This document shows, one piece after another, positions 20,694 to 32,600 of a DNA stretch of 64,000 nt (the stretch's first letter is position 1; the number at the start of each line of letters is the position of its first letter). The notes beneath the pieces are model-generated. The model saw nothing but the letters and a program-made list of their open reading frames with translations, did no database searches and was not told where the DNA came from. This stretch comes from Lunularia cruciata. Taxonomy: Eukaryota; Streptophyta; Marchantiopsida; Lunulariales; Lunulariaceae. Location of the stretch: contig OX419758.1 of NCBI GenBank assembly GCA_948567375.1, positions 48,117,001-48,181,000 on the forward strand, read 5' to 3'. The position numbers were made by a program, and so were the translations under genes.

Positions 20694-21446
20694 ACATATA
20701 TATAATTGATCGGCTCTTCTTTGTGTCTTCACTTACTATTTGTTTGTAATTTTTCTATGTGCTCTTTACTTGCTTTGCTTATCAATGTTTGGTTTACACG
20801 TTGATTAACAACTTCTATGCAGGTTCATTTTTCATGTCAATGCTCAACCTTTCTTTTGATCGAGGTGTTGCATTTCATCTCCACTCATCTTCATCATTTC
20901 TTGTCTCAACTCCATTGCATCTCCATAGATTGCTTATTGCACTAGATATAATGTATACTAGTTTACTAGTTCTTTGCACTAAGTGCTCATGAGATGCTTC
21001 AATTATGTCTTTAATTTGGCTTACATTCATTTAGTTAGATTCACTTTATTTGCACTTCTTGTATTGTTATTCATTTTGATTTGCTTATATCATACTTATA
21101 TCATATCATTTGCATATCATACATATCATTTGCACTTTAATGGAATCATGATTCCTTGTTCTTTGAACTCCTATTCTCATTTCCCAATATATACCCAATT
21201 GACACATTAAAAGTGCAATGATGTGGTTTGCGTTCAACTGACTTTTTGCTTTATTTAGAAGTAGTATGTCTTGTGTCTTTTGAAAGCAAGAAGATCTCAT
21301 AACAATTAGATGTTTAGGTTGGTAAGTGGCATAAGGATAACATGTTATATCAATTGTTACACTATGTCATTTATGCTTCCTATCTTCAATTTTAGATTGC
21401 TTCCCATATTTCTTATGCTTTCTATCCAATTTCAAGAATTCACCAA

Positions 21447-21760
21447 TACATATTGATTCCTTCTTTTACTCATAATAATATATATTTTTCCTTCTCCTTG
21501 CTAGTCTTCTTTTGACTTTTATGATATGTTTCTCTTGCTAATTGATTATGCAATATGGATTCATCCCTTCTTCTCATAGTAATATAGATCCTCTTGTTGG
21601 TCTTCTTTTGGCTTTTATGATATGTTCATCTTGTTATTTGCTTATACAATATCAATAAGGCCTAGTTTTCCTCCACTCACAATAATATAGATTCTCCTTA
21701 TTTGTCTTCTTTTGACTTTTAGAATATGTTTCTCCCTTGCTACTTGATTATGCTCTTTTA
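21447..21760 (+). repeat. About 105-bp tandem repeat, three copies
   Basis: Three consecutive imperfect units share AATATAGAT (or ATATAT) followed by TCTTCTTTTGACTTTTATGATATGTTTCTC and GATTATGC. They occur at about 21451-21561, 21562-21665 and 21666-21760. The sequence is AT-rich, with no coding signal. Confidence 0.75.
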
Positions 21761-22370
21761 AATTTAAGTTAATCTCTATTTTAGAGCAATCCTTAGTTTT
21801 CATGGTTCTAGTTTGCGTACCTTTAGGATTCAAAGTTCTCATTAAGGTAAAGCCCAACCACACTAGTTGAGCAAAGTAGTCTCCTTAATTTTGCTTCTAT
21901 ATATCTAATTGTGTTTCTAAGCTTGGAATGGTTAGTTCTCTTACAAGGGTCATTCCTAACACCTTGTACATAGTTTCAAGTGTTTTTTGTGCTACTTATC
22001 TTGGGGTATCTTGGTATAGAAACACCTCTATTGTACAACCACCATATTGCTATTGGAGAGTTCATACAATTGTTACTTGTTGAGAACAAATGGCAAGGAG
22101 ATGCCCTAGGGAGGCCTTTTCTTGCCATAACACGTTACATGGCTTTATGATAGGTGGTAATAGATTTTCCATCTTGTCTTTTCCCATCCTTCTTGGATGA
22201 CACTCATATTGTGGGCCCTTTGGAGGATATAGTTTGAGCAATGTTTGCTTTCACACTAATCTTGGAAGCCTTGGGTTTACAAGTTCAAACTCATAAATAC
22301 TAGGTCTACAACCTAGTAACGTCCATCACTCCCTCTAACTTCCCACCATGATTCTAGTTCACCATAGGTG
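21761..22370. other. AT-rich stretch before LINE-like relic
   Basis: No motif is recognisable. It may include the decayed RT core of the LINE-like element that continues downstream, but no catalytic motif is readable. Confidence 0.35.
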
Positions 22371-22372
22371 GT

Positions 22373-23840
22373 TTGAGAGCTTTAGGACAGGAAGAATTTT
22401 GTATTGAATTCATCTTAAACACCTTAGTCCAGGTCACACCCCATATTCACCTCCTTGCCCAATTAAGGAATACCCAAGTGGCCTATCCCATTCTTTCATG
22501 GTGTTACCTCCCTAAGGCCTCATATTTGGCACAAAATTTTCTGCACATGGATGCATTGTTGCCACACTTACAAAGGTTTGATAGCACCATCTTGCACATT
22601 TTTTCCACTCACTTAGGGCTATGTATCCTCCCACAACTATTTACTCTCAAATGAGTGGTGTAGACAGAAAATAGCTCTTCCTCAATCATGAGCAGATGTG
22701 GCTTCATACAACAAGAGGCCACAACACCAACAACATATATTGGAGTGTGAGCCCTAGTGGTCACTTGTTTAATGTATAGGTTCTTACATGAGGGGCATCA
22801 CTTTTTGGACCTATCACAATAATGGATTTAGGCACTTATGCCTTCTAGTCATATCTTCACTTGGCTCACAATTTATTGCCAAGCCCTACAAACATATCAC
22901 TCCATGAGTTTATTGACTTTATATTCCTAGACTCTTGGACAGTTCAAGTAGATCTCAATGAGGGTATACACACTCACATACTTCACAACATCCTTACTAA
23001 TGCACCTTCACTTGACAAAGCTAGGATTCTCTTGTGTAGGGGAGAGGCTCTAAAGCCTTTCTCCATGCTTCTCCTTTGATTGATGACTTCCAATTTACTT
23101 TTGAGGAGTTTACCACAACACTACAACTGAGGTTAGGTCTCCCACATCCAACCCTCATTGGGTTTCTTGACCAATGTGCATGTGGCTCCCCATATGACAA
23201 GGGACACACTTTTTATAATGTATATTAGGTGAGGAGCCCACCAAAGTCCAAAATGTAGTTTCTAATATAGTGGCTTAGATCTTATGAGCTACATAGTCCT
23301 AGGTTCAAATTGAAGAATAATTAGATCTACCATGACCACCAATCTATTGGGTGCAAGTGGATATTGTTACTTTCATGGATGGTTGTTGCACCTTGCAAAC
23401 ATGGTGGAGGCAAAACTTCTACAACTAGAGTCATTGGTATGGATAGATGCATAAGCACAAGCAAGCATACAGATGGAGAAGCCTCTAGGGGCAATGAGGA
23501 CCAATATGCACCCCATATATCCTCAAAATACCTTTTTTCCTTTAGCAATTTAGATTTTTGGGTGCTCTAGGAGCAAGGAGAACCACTATGCACCTCAACT
23601 ATCCTCACATACCTTTGTTCCTCTAGCAATTGAGATTTTTGGGCACCTATATCACCATTTTAACAATCTCTTCAAGGATGGAACATGGGTTCTTTTTGCA
23701 GAGGAAAGAGGCACATGTTGTCTTTCTAGCCATGCTTATGGCCTATTACCAACAATGCATATCAATCACTTTGCAACATGCTCAAGCTTTGGGTTTTTCA
23801 TTGCCAAGTAGCTATAATAGGCATATCTAGCATTGCTAGG
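22373..23840 (+). pseudogene. LINE-like RT C-terminus with zinc/nuclease-like tail
   Basis: The 22373-22654 segment (FCIEFILNTLVQVTPHIHLL, then SWCYLPKASYLAQNFLHMD) resembles the region after the RT core of a plant/algal LINE-like family. Further on, LTNAPSLDKARILLCRG (about 22998-23040), a one-base shift, then FEEFTTTLQLRLGLPHPTL and CACGSPYDKGHTFYNV (about 23100-23215) match its C-x-C-G...D-x-G-H tail. VPLAIEIFGHLYHHFNNLF (about 23610-23675) and AYYQQCISITLQHAQALGF (about 23738-23795) match the end of the same family. There are frameshifts and stops throughout. A second fragment is at about 36960-37160. The protein would have been a retrotransposon polymerase/nuclease. Confidence 0.6.
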
Positions 23841-24900
23841 GTCCTCCCTCCACACTTACTAAACATACCATTGGAGGACCTCTACCACATAGTTCATGAG
23901 TAGACTACTCTCCTTAGCCTCTTAGGTGCTTTGCTTGTTTTTAGCATGATTTTGCCCTATGGTACCTTTGGGCCTTGCTTTTATGTGTCTTTCTTAGCCG
24001 CTTAGGACTTCTATATATATATATATATACCTATCACAAATATCTTCGTGTATGATTATAACTACTTTCCTGCCCAAAAGCATGCAATATACTACTTGAT
24101 CCTCCCTTTGAACAACTTCTGCTCCCATTTCCTCTACAACTTGACCTACCCTCACAATGTAGCCTTATCTTACACTTCAACTAGGAATTCAAACTAACAA
24201 CTTAACTTACTAATGCTACCTAGTCACATATGTTAAATCAATTTTGTCCTTTCATCTAAGCAAAATTTCCCTTTCCCACTAGGTAGAATCCATTGACCGT
24301 CCATACTAACCAACATTGTTACAACATACTATTCTATAAACCTCAATCCCATGCTGAGACAACTACAAGATGTTAGGAGTTGTCACATAGAAAATAACTT
24401 TTTGCTCCATATGATAAATGATGTTGGTGTAATCTACTTCATCTATTAATTGGAAAAGAGCAAACATTATGTCCAAAAAACTACCAAGTTTGCTTTCAAA
24501 AGATTCCAACAATACTATCAAAATGGGAATTCAATAACAATGCTTTAATTGGAAACTCTCAAGTATACTACCTTGATGGTAGCAATAGCTAATTTTGGCT
24601 TTGACTACTTTGGATTATTCTCAATAGCCAAAACTGACCCCAAGAATAATTTCAAGAAATATGCAAATATAAAGAATTATTTTGGATTTATCTCCTCAAT
24701 TATTGGACCCCTATAGGTTACAATATACAAGGACAAGTGACCCATCAAAACCCCAATGCAATAATTGGCTTCTCGATACTCTCTTCCTTTCACCTACCTC
24801 TCCTTGTCAAGATCATTCCTCACACCTAATATTATCTCTACATAGTACTAGACACCCTATAACATATGCTTATGAGATTACCTATGGAGGATCCTCCAAT
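23841..24900. other. AT-rich intergenic
   Basis: No feature is recognised apart from a (TA)n run near 24012-24030. Confidence 0.5.
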
Positions 24901-24904
24901 TCTT

Positions 24905-25225
24905 TATGCTTTGTTGTGTATATATACATTGCTACATTGCTGCCCAATATATATCACTTTCAACATCATACACTATAAAATCACAACTCATATAGAAGAC
25001 ACACAGAAACTCCAAAAACCCACAATTAATCTGTTTATCACAAACTCAACTTGGATTAGAAACTCAATGCTCAACTCAAGATACTACCAACAATGAGCTT
25101 TGATTACATTTTCAAGACACACTCACTTTGGCTAAGAGACTCCAAGTGATGCTCACCAGCCTCTATCTACCATAGCCAAGAGCTTGAAGGCTCAACATCA
25201 AAGAAGTGAGCTCTCTAGATCTATA
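24905..25225 (-). repeat. Solo copy of the element 1 LTR module
   Basis: The reverse complement of this stretch follows the about 320-bp module at 11443-12063: TTCTTTGATGTTGAG, CTTGGCTATGG, GGTGAGCATCACTTGGA, TAGTGTATGATGTTGA and GTATATATACACAACA in the same order. No internal element sequence flanks it, so it may be a solo LTR or a fragment. Confidence 0.75.
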
Positions 25226-26016
25226 ATTTGAAGGCTTCAAAATTAGGAATTAGGAATTAGCAATTAGGAATCCATCCCTGATGGTGCATCTAATATCCCA
25301 AATAATGGTTTAAATGGTGTAACTAATGGTAGCTCTAATGGTGTGATCAATAACCCTAACAAAATATTGGACTGCCACTAAATAGTCTCTGAGCAACTAT
25401 TGGTATAGTTTTGACTACCAAGACTAACACTCTAGTGTCCAAGCAAACTAACTTTGGCATTTCAAATGTCATGATAGTTGCTTGACTCTAAAAAACTTCC
25501 TTAATACCTATTTCAAAAAATTTAGAATCAACAATCTTCTTCATATTCTCAATGTACTAAAAAATACTCCCTTTATAGTACTTTATAGAATTGAAGTAAA
25601 TATCAATGTACTCTTGAATAGATTACTACTCTTTCTCTCTCCCTATTATTCAATCAATAGATCTACTTTTGAGTTTTTACTACTCTCATAATCTTTCCAT
25701 TTTCTTCTAAGAAAATAGATAAAGAAAGACAACAGCAAGTACTCTATGATCACAAAGTTCTAAAAGCAATACCTCCATGAATTCCCTTTAGAGTCCACAC
25801 CATTGCATATAGATAGAATAGAACTCTAAGATGGTTACATATTGACTATAGTCAAACTACAAGAAAAGCATCAATAGTAATATCCCTTTCTTCTCCTTGT
25901 AAATTTATTTACTAATTTGGCTTCATAGACCATGCCCATGGGCATGTCACTATAATTTCTCTATCAATTCTACCTTCCACCAACATATCACTTCTCTTCT
26001 CTAGAGGTATAAAGCT
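25226..26016. other. AT-rich intergenic
   Basis: A short tandem AATTAGGAATTAG occurs near 25241-25270. Otherwise nothing is recognised; it may be the lead-in to the RT-like relic at 26017. Confidence 0.4.
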
Positions 26017-27157
26017 TTGCCTTTCTTCTACTTCTCCCACTTCCACCTTCAAGTCTATACAAGACATTTTATCCACCTTTGCATTCTCATAGGAAGCAAT
26101 TTTAGGAACCAAGGTATTTTTGACCAATGGAGAGTTTCCCTTCTACATAAAGTCAAACATTTCCTCAACCTCCCATCCTTTCCAAATGATTTTGATGTTG
26201 TTATTGATCCACTATTCCTCTCTCATCACAATAAAAACCTCCTTTTCAACTTAAAGTCTCATTTCATTATCATTTATATGGACAAGTGTCAAAAAAATTG
26301 GTGTTTTTTTGCAAAAAAATTTATGTTGAAAATTTACTCAACAAACTTCAATCTCCTTCAACTACCTACAGATCAACGTAAAGTACACTTCAATAGCTTT
26401 TGCTTTCTCATAACACCTTCAATACTACTAAGGGATTCCATAACTACAAAGATAAGGGTATACTTCTCTCCTTTTGATGTGCTTGGAAGTTCCAGTGTCA
26501 ATCCTGTGTGTGTATTTATGAGTGTTTGGAGAAATTCAAAGTGCAAGTCAGTGAGCTTGTTGGATGTTGGATTCCAGAAATCTCCTTTAGTCCCTAGATT
26601 CATTGTTGTCTATATTGCTTTCTAAGTTGTCACAATGGTTGAGCTCTTTCTTCAAAGCTGTACTACTGATAACGCATGATCTCTTGAGGAATGAATTCCT
26701 ACAAGTGGATTGCATGTTGAAACTAGTTGGATCTTGGATGACTCTCCATGTGTTCCCATTCTACTCAAGAAGTTACAAAGAGTTCACAAATTTGTACCTC
26801 TTTGCCTACAAAATAGAATTTATTAGCAGATTAGTGGATATTAATGACCTTGGTCTACTAAGCAAGCTCTCCCAAGTATACACATATGTAGATAATCCTC
26901 TATTCATAGGCTTTGGTCTTCATAACCTCATGGATTTCATGTATAAGGATGATGCTACCAAAGGAAGTGGAATCTACACGAGACTTTCTTGCGAGTTAGT
27001 CCAAACTCACTTTGGATCAAAATGTAATTATCTCAACTACAGAATCACTCAAGATGATTTCCATATTTTTTTCTCCATCTATGACAAGAAAGAACTGCCT
27101 CATTTTTTTCATATCAATCATGCTACTTCATTTTCTCTCACACATTTCATCCAATAA
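26017..27157 (+). pseudogene. Possible Penelope-like reverse transcriptase relic
   Basis: Two unusually long overlapping open segments for such AT-rich DNA: 202 residues (26017-26625) and 184 residues (26603-27157), in different frames. Residues 79-105 of the first, including SHFIIIYMDKCQKNWCFFAK, resemble the conserved block that precedes RT motif 1 in Penelope-like elements (a K-x-VIVxxDK...N-x-x-F/V-x-C/A-K-K-F pattern). The end of the first (PLVPRFIVVYIAF) and the start of the second (LSQWLSSFF, then DNPLFIGFG and later KCNYLNYRIT) are in positions compatible with later RT motifs. No clear catalytic Asp-Asp or GIY-YIG domain was seen. The alternative is an unrelated orphan ORF. Confidence 0.4.
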
Positions 27158-27909
27158 CAAATTAGGAATTATCAAATCTGAACAGATGAGATGCAAGAGA
27201 GTATGTAATACCCAAAACTATATAACTCTCTACATGTAGAAAAATAATAAATATTTTTTTACTAGAAGCTAAAACTATCCAATGCATCTCATTTGTTGAA
27301 AATTCTGCTCAATTTTACAAAGAGAAAAAGATATTCATAGTTATCATGGTCTCAACATCTATAGAGATATGAGAAACTCAATCTTCTCAACTAGATTGGG
27401 AGCTTCAGTCCAAGCCCACCAATAGTTATTTCTTTCATTACTTCTCTAGTTCTTATGTTCTACCCACCAACAGTTACTCCACCAATAGTTAATCCGATCA
27501 TGACTTATATATTTTGTAAGTTATATAACTTGTTTAAATGGACACTCAACAAGGATATATATTTTGACAAATGGACCCTTTGGTCATATAACTCCTCTAC
27601 AACTCATCACCAGCGGGCAAAAAACCTCTCTCCTCTTGTTACAATAGTCTTTTGTTAACACTTGCTAATCTTTGTTTTCCTCCTTGCTGATTGTTTCAGT
27701 ATGTTTCTTTCCCACTTACTCTTTGTTCTTGCCTTTGCATCCCAACTTGGAGTCACCTTTTGTAATACCATTAGCTAGACATATCTAGAGGTAAAATTTA
27801 GCTTGGTAACATCTAGAAAGATGTTATACATGATGGAGTAAGTAGATCAGATAGAGGTGTCACCAAAAGAGTATTTCTACTAATAAAGCAGCAGCTAAAA
27901 ACACCCTAA
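27158..27909. other. AT-rich intergenic
   Basis: No feature is recognised. It lies between the RT-like relic and the element 3 LTR. Confidence 0.5.
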
Positions 27910-27914
27910 AAACT

Positions 27915-28338
27915 TCAAAGCCAATTTTAGATGCCTAATGGAGGAACTAGGCCTTGAAAATGAAACTACTACCTCTTTATCAAGGGAAAAGGCTTGCCTT
28001 CTCCCCCTACTGTTTGTCTTTCAAGAGCTTTCCAACGGTACCCTCACCCATGTGATTTTGAGCTCACTACATGAAGATTCCCTAAAAATATCCTCCGATC
28101 AAACTAATAGGACAAGAACCTATGTCACCAACCCATGCAACTAATGTAAGGGTGGAGCTTGCTCACATGTCACCAATCCTTGTATCTGATCCAACAGTGA
28201 AGCTTCCTTTTAGAGAATCCTCTTTGCTATATGAAAAAGACAAGGTGCTCCTTTGGGGCATTAGAGTATTGAGTATGAAGCTTTGTGTTTCTTCTCCTTT
28301 ATTTCTCTTGAAAGTTCTCCTATCCTTGGAACATTATA
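27915..28338 (+). repeat. Element 3, 5' LTR
   Basis: It shares with the right copy the runs CCAATTTT, CCTTGTATCTGATCCAA, GAATCCTCTTTGCTATAT, AAAGACAAGGTGCT and TCTCTTGAAAGTTCTCCTATCC, and ends ACATTATA. The left boundary is approximate because the first 10-15 bp are too diverged. Confidence 0.8.
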
Positions 28339-28339
28339 A

Positions 28340-28356
28340 TGGCATCAAAGCTTGGA
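28340..28356 (+). other. Element 3 primer-binding site
   Basis: TGGCATCAAAGCTTGG lies one base inside the LTR end and resembles TGGTATCAGAGCCAGG, the site for plant initiator tRNA-Met, with C/T-type changes. Confidence 0.65.
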
Positions 28357-28907
28357 TTTTAATCCAAGAGAGTGGATCACCCTTCTTGGAAGAACATGGA
28401 CCATTGAGATTGAGTAATTTTGAGGAGAGAAATCATAGTGCAATCAATAGATTAGGATGTTTTAGAGAGAAGATAGGGTGGAGGATCCTAGAAGACAATT
28501 TTCAATTCACTATTTTCTGTTCTTGAATACATTCCATATCAAGATTTTTATAAATACAATGTTAGCAAGTTAGAGTATATCTTGTTTACTATTTTAGAGC
28601 AAAGTTCATGGATATAGTGATGAATTCACTAACCCAATGATTTTACTTGTGGTGATATATGATAGAGAGTGAGATTTGACAATCTATATCTTCTTATGAT
28701 GCAATTGATCTGAATGTATCCAATCCTCCCCCTTTCAACACTCAAGTAGAAATCCATTATGTGGTTGGACCAAAAGTGATGTTTAGGGATTTTTTAATAC
28801 ACAATTTTGGTGAGGAATATTATCAATGATTGATAGCCTTTGAATTCCCACTAGTTTGTGCACTCTCTTGAGTGATCATATTAACTCTCTATTGAAGAGA
28901 GAAAAAA

Positions 28908-29025
28908 GGAGACCGCGTAGGAAAAATGAAGGATGGGAAGACCCCATCAAGCCGTACAAGGGAGAGACAAAAAGGGTAACATGGGGCTAAGCCCCAATAG
29001 AGTCTGTATGAGAAATCTGCCCATT
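28908..29025 (+). repeat. Dispersed repeat R, copy a
   Basis: It runs GACCGCGTAGG, GGATGGGAAGACCCCATCAA, GCCGTACAAGGGAGAGACAA, ATGGGGCTAAGCCCCAATAG and ATGAGAAATCTGCCC. This copy is used as the reference for family R. It lies inside element 3. Confidence 0.85.
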
Positions 29026-29156
29026 ATATTGAATTGGAATCTATTGAAGTAGGAAGTAGTGATTGAGCATTTGCCATGTATAAGAATTATGGACCCGTAG
29101 TTGTAGGATCTGATGCAAGGAATGCAGGGATGTTGAACAAGTTCTGAGAGATCAAG

Positions 29157-30235
29157 ATGAACATGGAGGCATTGCAAAGTCAAGGATGTATATTCAAGAA
29201 TGATCAAGCAATGCAAGAAGGAGAACTATTGCAAACCCTAGTACCAATGGCCAAAGTACTTAGAGAGTCACTCATGCCAATGATACCAACCCTGGTCAAC
29301 AATGATGCCACATTGTTACTATGGATGAAGACGACATGCAACATTGAGCCTTACAAGGGACAATGTTCCATGGGATGGTGGAAAACTAGATTTCAAGAAT
29401 TAATCAATAGTTTTGATTAATCACAACTGAGATCACCAATCATTCCGTAGGTTTTTTTGCAAGTGGATACTTGATTCATAAAGCCCTCACATGGTATGAC
29501 CCTTGAGAATGATCATTGTTGGTGGAAGGAAAAGAGATCACTTGGATGGCAATGTAGGAAGGGCTACTAAAGAATTTAAATTCATGGATTCCATGAAAAT
29601 GGCCCAAACCCAACTATGGGGGTTGACGCAAATGAACAACTTACAAGAGTATGTGGAGGCAAATTTCTTGATCTGAAAGTTGCAATAATTGATATGTCCA
29701 ATAAGAGCTTTGGACAATTTCAAATGAGGTTTAAAAGAGCAAATTCACCAAGAAGTAATTGCACAAAACCCTTGTACTATTTTTGGAGCCATTGCTTGTG
29801 CTCAAAGAATAGTAGGGGCGCTTGGAATTGGGCGTATGGAATTGTTTTGCTTGGAATTGGGCCTATGGAATTGGGCAACATTTGGTGTTCAGATCAAGGA
29901 GTACAACTTGTTTAAGGAGAACGTGGATGGGTCAAAGAAAGGAGAGATGGAGTCCCACAAGAAGAAGGGACTCAATTAGAACAACGTCATTGCTACAACT
30001 ACGGCTAAGTAGTGCACATAACCATCAAATTTTGTGCTTGTCTTTCTAGAGGCTCTTTGCCTCCATACATGCAATTTTTGAACAACATGGAGAGGCAAAT
30101 TGAAGAGGAGGATGAAGAAATCACATTGGACAACAAAGATCACCAATAAATGCATCTCATGGCCTTACTTGCTCAATGGAGGAGGAAAAGTAGGGAGAAG
30201 GAAGAAGATGTGCACAAAGGTTGAGGTAAGAAAAA
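29157..30235 (+). pseudogene. Element 3 Gag region, decayed
   Basis: Short plus-strand open segments (29157-29420, 29616-29915, 30100-30300) precede the protease. Their peptide has no certain Gag motif, and no CCHC knuckle could be read. The assignment is positional. A short internal duplication GGAATTGGGC(G/C)TATGGAATTG occurs at about 29823-29875. Confidence 0.35.
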
Positions 30236-30241
30236 TCACAA

Positions 30242-30694
30242 TTGATTATCATGAATGGAGTCTTGAAAGGCAATCAAGTGAGAGTATTGATAGCTCTTAG
30301 AGCAATAGAGATTTTTGTATCTTACTTTTTTGCCATAAGGTTGGAGATGGATCTAGAGAAGGATGAGAATGAAGAAGTAGAGTTACCTAATGGTCAGACA
30401 GAGAGGATTAAGTCATTACCTAGAAAGGTAGCACTCTTTATAGGAGAGTATCAAGAAGAGATTGAGTGGGGGGCAATACGGTTAGCTCATTATGATGCAA
30501 TCTTAGGCATGTTGGGGATAAAACATTACAACCCCATGGTTGATTGGAGAAAGAAAAGAGTGAGAAATTGCCAATGGAATATAATTAAAGTTAAAGAAAG
30601 ATCACACATGCAAGAATTACCTCTCTATGTTATAGAGACATCAACTATCTATAAGATAGACAGATGTTTCATGGGCCTAATAAGAGAAGTTTAG
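30242..30694 (+). pseudogene. Element 3 retropepsin-like protease
   Basis: A 150-residue open stretch. GVLKGNQVRVLIALRAIEIF has the layout of the retropepsin active-site strand, but the Asp of the DSG/DTG triad is not present in frame. ELPNGQTERIKSLPRKVALF, AHYDAILGMLGIKHYNPMVDW and the basic tail match the C-terminal half of plant Ty3 proteases (the usual D-x-ILGMDWL pattern, with changes). The protein would be inactive. Confidence 0.7.
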
Positions 30695-30734
30695 AGTGCA
30701 TAGCTTGAGGGAAAAATTCTTGAGAATTAAAAGA

Positions 30735-31500
30735 TATGGTCAATGAGTTTCAAGATGTTTTTCCATATGACTTGCCCTCAAGATTACCACCAAAAAGGAG
30801 AGTGGATTAGAAAATCAAGATACTTCTTTGGATGACACCTCCTTGTAAGGCCCCATATCAACTATCACCTCATGGGTTTGGAGGAGTGTAAGGCTCAAAT
30901 CAAAGATTTGCTACAAAAAGGGTTTATCCAACCCAACGTATTAGAATATAGGGCTCTTGTGTTGTTTTTGAAGAAGAAGGACAATACAATACGCATGTGC
31001 ATTGACACCAAAGATTACATCAACAAATGGTGAAGAAAACATATCCCATACTCCGCATGGATGATTGTTTGATCAACTCAATAGGGTAAAACACTTCACC
31101 AAACTTGATTTGTAGATTTGTAAACCAAATCAGGATTGTAGAGGAAAATGTGCATAAAATTGCCTTTCAAACAAGGTATGGTCACTTTGAGTACCCAATG
31201 ATGTTGTTCAACCTCACCAATGCTCAAGCTACCTTCATGCATTTGATGAATGATGTATCTTGTCTATACTTGGATAAATCTATTATCATTTTCGTAGATG
31301 ACATCCTAGTCTGTAGTAAGACAATGATAGAACACAAGTAACATCTACAAAAATTCCTCCAGATTCTACGACAAGATTAATTGTATGCCAAACTCTCAAA
31401 GTGTGAGTTTGGAAAATCTAAAGTAGACTACTTGGAGCATACATTAAGTGCAAAAGGTATCCAAGTGTTAAAAGATAAAATAGAAGTTTAGAAATGAAGT
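30735..31500 (+). pseudogene. Element 3 reverse transcriptase
   Basis: It begins with the VNEFQDVFP lead-in (about 30737), then LVLFLKKKDNTIRMCIDTKDY (about 30955-31020). In the open segment 31105-31341 come KIAFQTRYGHFEYPMMLFNLT and the catalytic SIIIFVDDILVCSKT (about 31278-31322). KLSKCEFGKSKVDYLEH follows near 31390-31440. There are several stops and shifts. The catalytic Asp pair is retained. Confidence 0.8.
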
Positions 31501-32110
31501 GCTCCAAAAGATTAGACTCAACTCAAGAGTTTCTTGGCATTGAAGGGGTTCCATTGTTGATTTGTTAGGGACTTCTCCAAGGTTGCATAACTTCTAATGG
31601 CACTACTTGGCAGGGGAAAAAGTAGATATAGGGACCACACAAGAATTGGCCTTTCAGGAATTGAAAGACATATTATTACATGCACCAATCTTGAAATGGT
31701 ATGACCAAAACATCCAATCAAGTTGGCTATAGATGCATCAATCATAAAAATAAGAGCAATCCTACAACAAGAGTGGCATGATGGATGGCATCTAGTTGCA
31801 TATTTCTCTCAAAAAATATTATTGACAGAATGCAACTATCACACCATTGAATGAGAAGAGTCGGCCATTTTCCTTGCAACCAAGCATTGGAAGTACTATA
31901 TTGGTGAGAAGGCATTTGTAGTGGAGATATGTCACAAACCTCTAGTCTACCTTAAGACACAAAAAGATCCATCTTGTCAATAGATTTGGTGGGAAGAGTG
32001 GAGACAATGGTTCAACATGATGATCACATATGTGGAAGGTAAGAAGAAACTTGTAGATGAATTCACTCAAATGCCTATGGCAAACAATCTAGTGATAGAG
32101 GTCAAGATGA
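31501..32110 (+). pseudogene. Element 3 RNase H
   Basis: RT thumb-like peptide is followed by KLAIDASIIKIRAILQQEW (about 31720-31780), then LTECNYHTIE (TGA) EESAIFLATKHWKYYI (about 31826-31910) and DEFTQMPM near 32058, in the order of a Ty3 RNase H and its tail. It is broken by stops. Confidence 0.65.
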
Positions 32111-32163
32111 ACCTATAATTTTTGGCAAGGATTCTTGCTGCTACAAAAACTACCCCATAGATT

Positions 32164-32600
32164 GTGGGAGCTCATTCATCCAAAGGTGTCACCTATACCC
32201 AAGGACTCACCTTTCATGATGGTAAGTTATGGATCCCAGCCAAAGATATAAGAACCACCATCCTAGGAAAATGTCATGATTCCACCATTGCAAGTCATGT
32301 TGGAGTGGACAAGACCTTAGATGTAGTCAAACGATATTATTATTGGTCCAAGATGAGCAACAATGTGATGGAATATGTTCAAAGCTACCTACTTTGTCAA
32401 AAAAATAAAGCTTCTAAGCTCCTATAGGACTCCTTCAACCCCTCTCTACTCCTACATAGCATTGGAAAAGGTAAGCATGGATCTAGTTTGCCCAAGACCA
32501 TCTCAAGGTTTGACTCCATTGTAGTCTCTATCAACCAACTCAGCAAAATGATTCATGTGTGTCCTACCACCAAGGACGTTGTTGTACTTTGCTTTTCTCT
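32164..32600 (+). pseudogene. Element 3 integrase N-terminal part
   Basis: The 87-residue open segment 32164-32427 contains the zinc region: KCHDSTIASHVGVDKTLDVV and YVQSYLLCQKNKA. It has two His and the last Cys; the first Cys of the pair reads as Tyr. After it the start of the core is visible (SMDLVCPRPSQG, about 32477-32512; SINQLSKMIHVCPTTKDV, about 32528-32581). The match then stops, so the core is truncated before the second catalytic Asp. Confidence 0.7.

Larger units (their letters stand above)
19558..21180 (+). repeat. Dispersed repeat S, copy 1 (interrupted by a MULE-like element)
   Basis: It is related to 34893-35295 (plus) and to about 40690-41215 (minus). Shared landmarks include GGCATTCATGGGCTTTCAAACAGAA (related form in the other copies), GAGGTTTACTATGACCG and a GATATATTCTATCCAGTCC-like stretch. 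Conceptual peptide shared between copies includes VEVYYDRL (here) and VKAYYDRL (minus-strand copy), so it may derive from a coding sequence that is not recognised. The MULE-like insertion at 20252-20704 lies within it, and weaker similarity to the minus-strand copy resumes at about 20820-21060. Confidence 0.6.
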
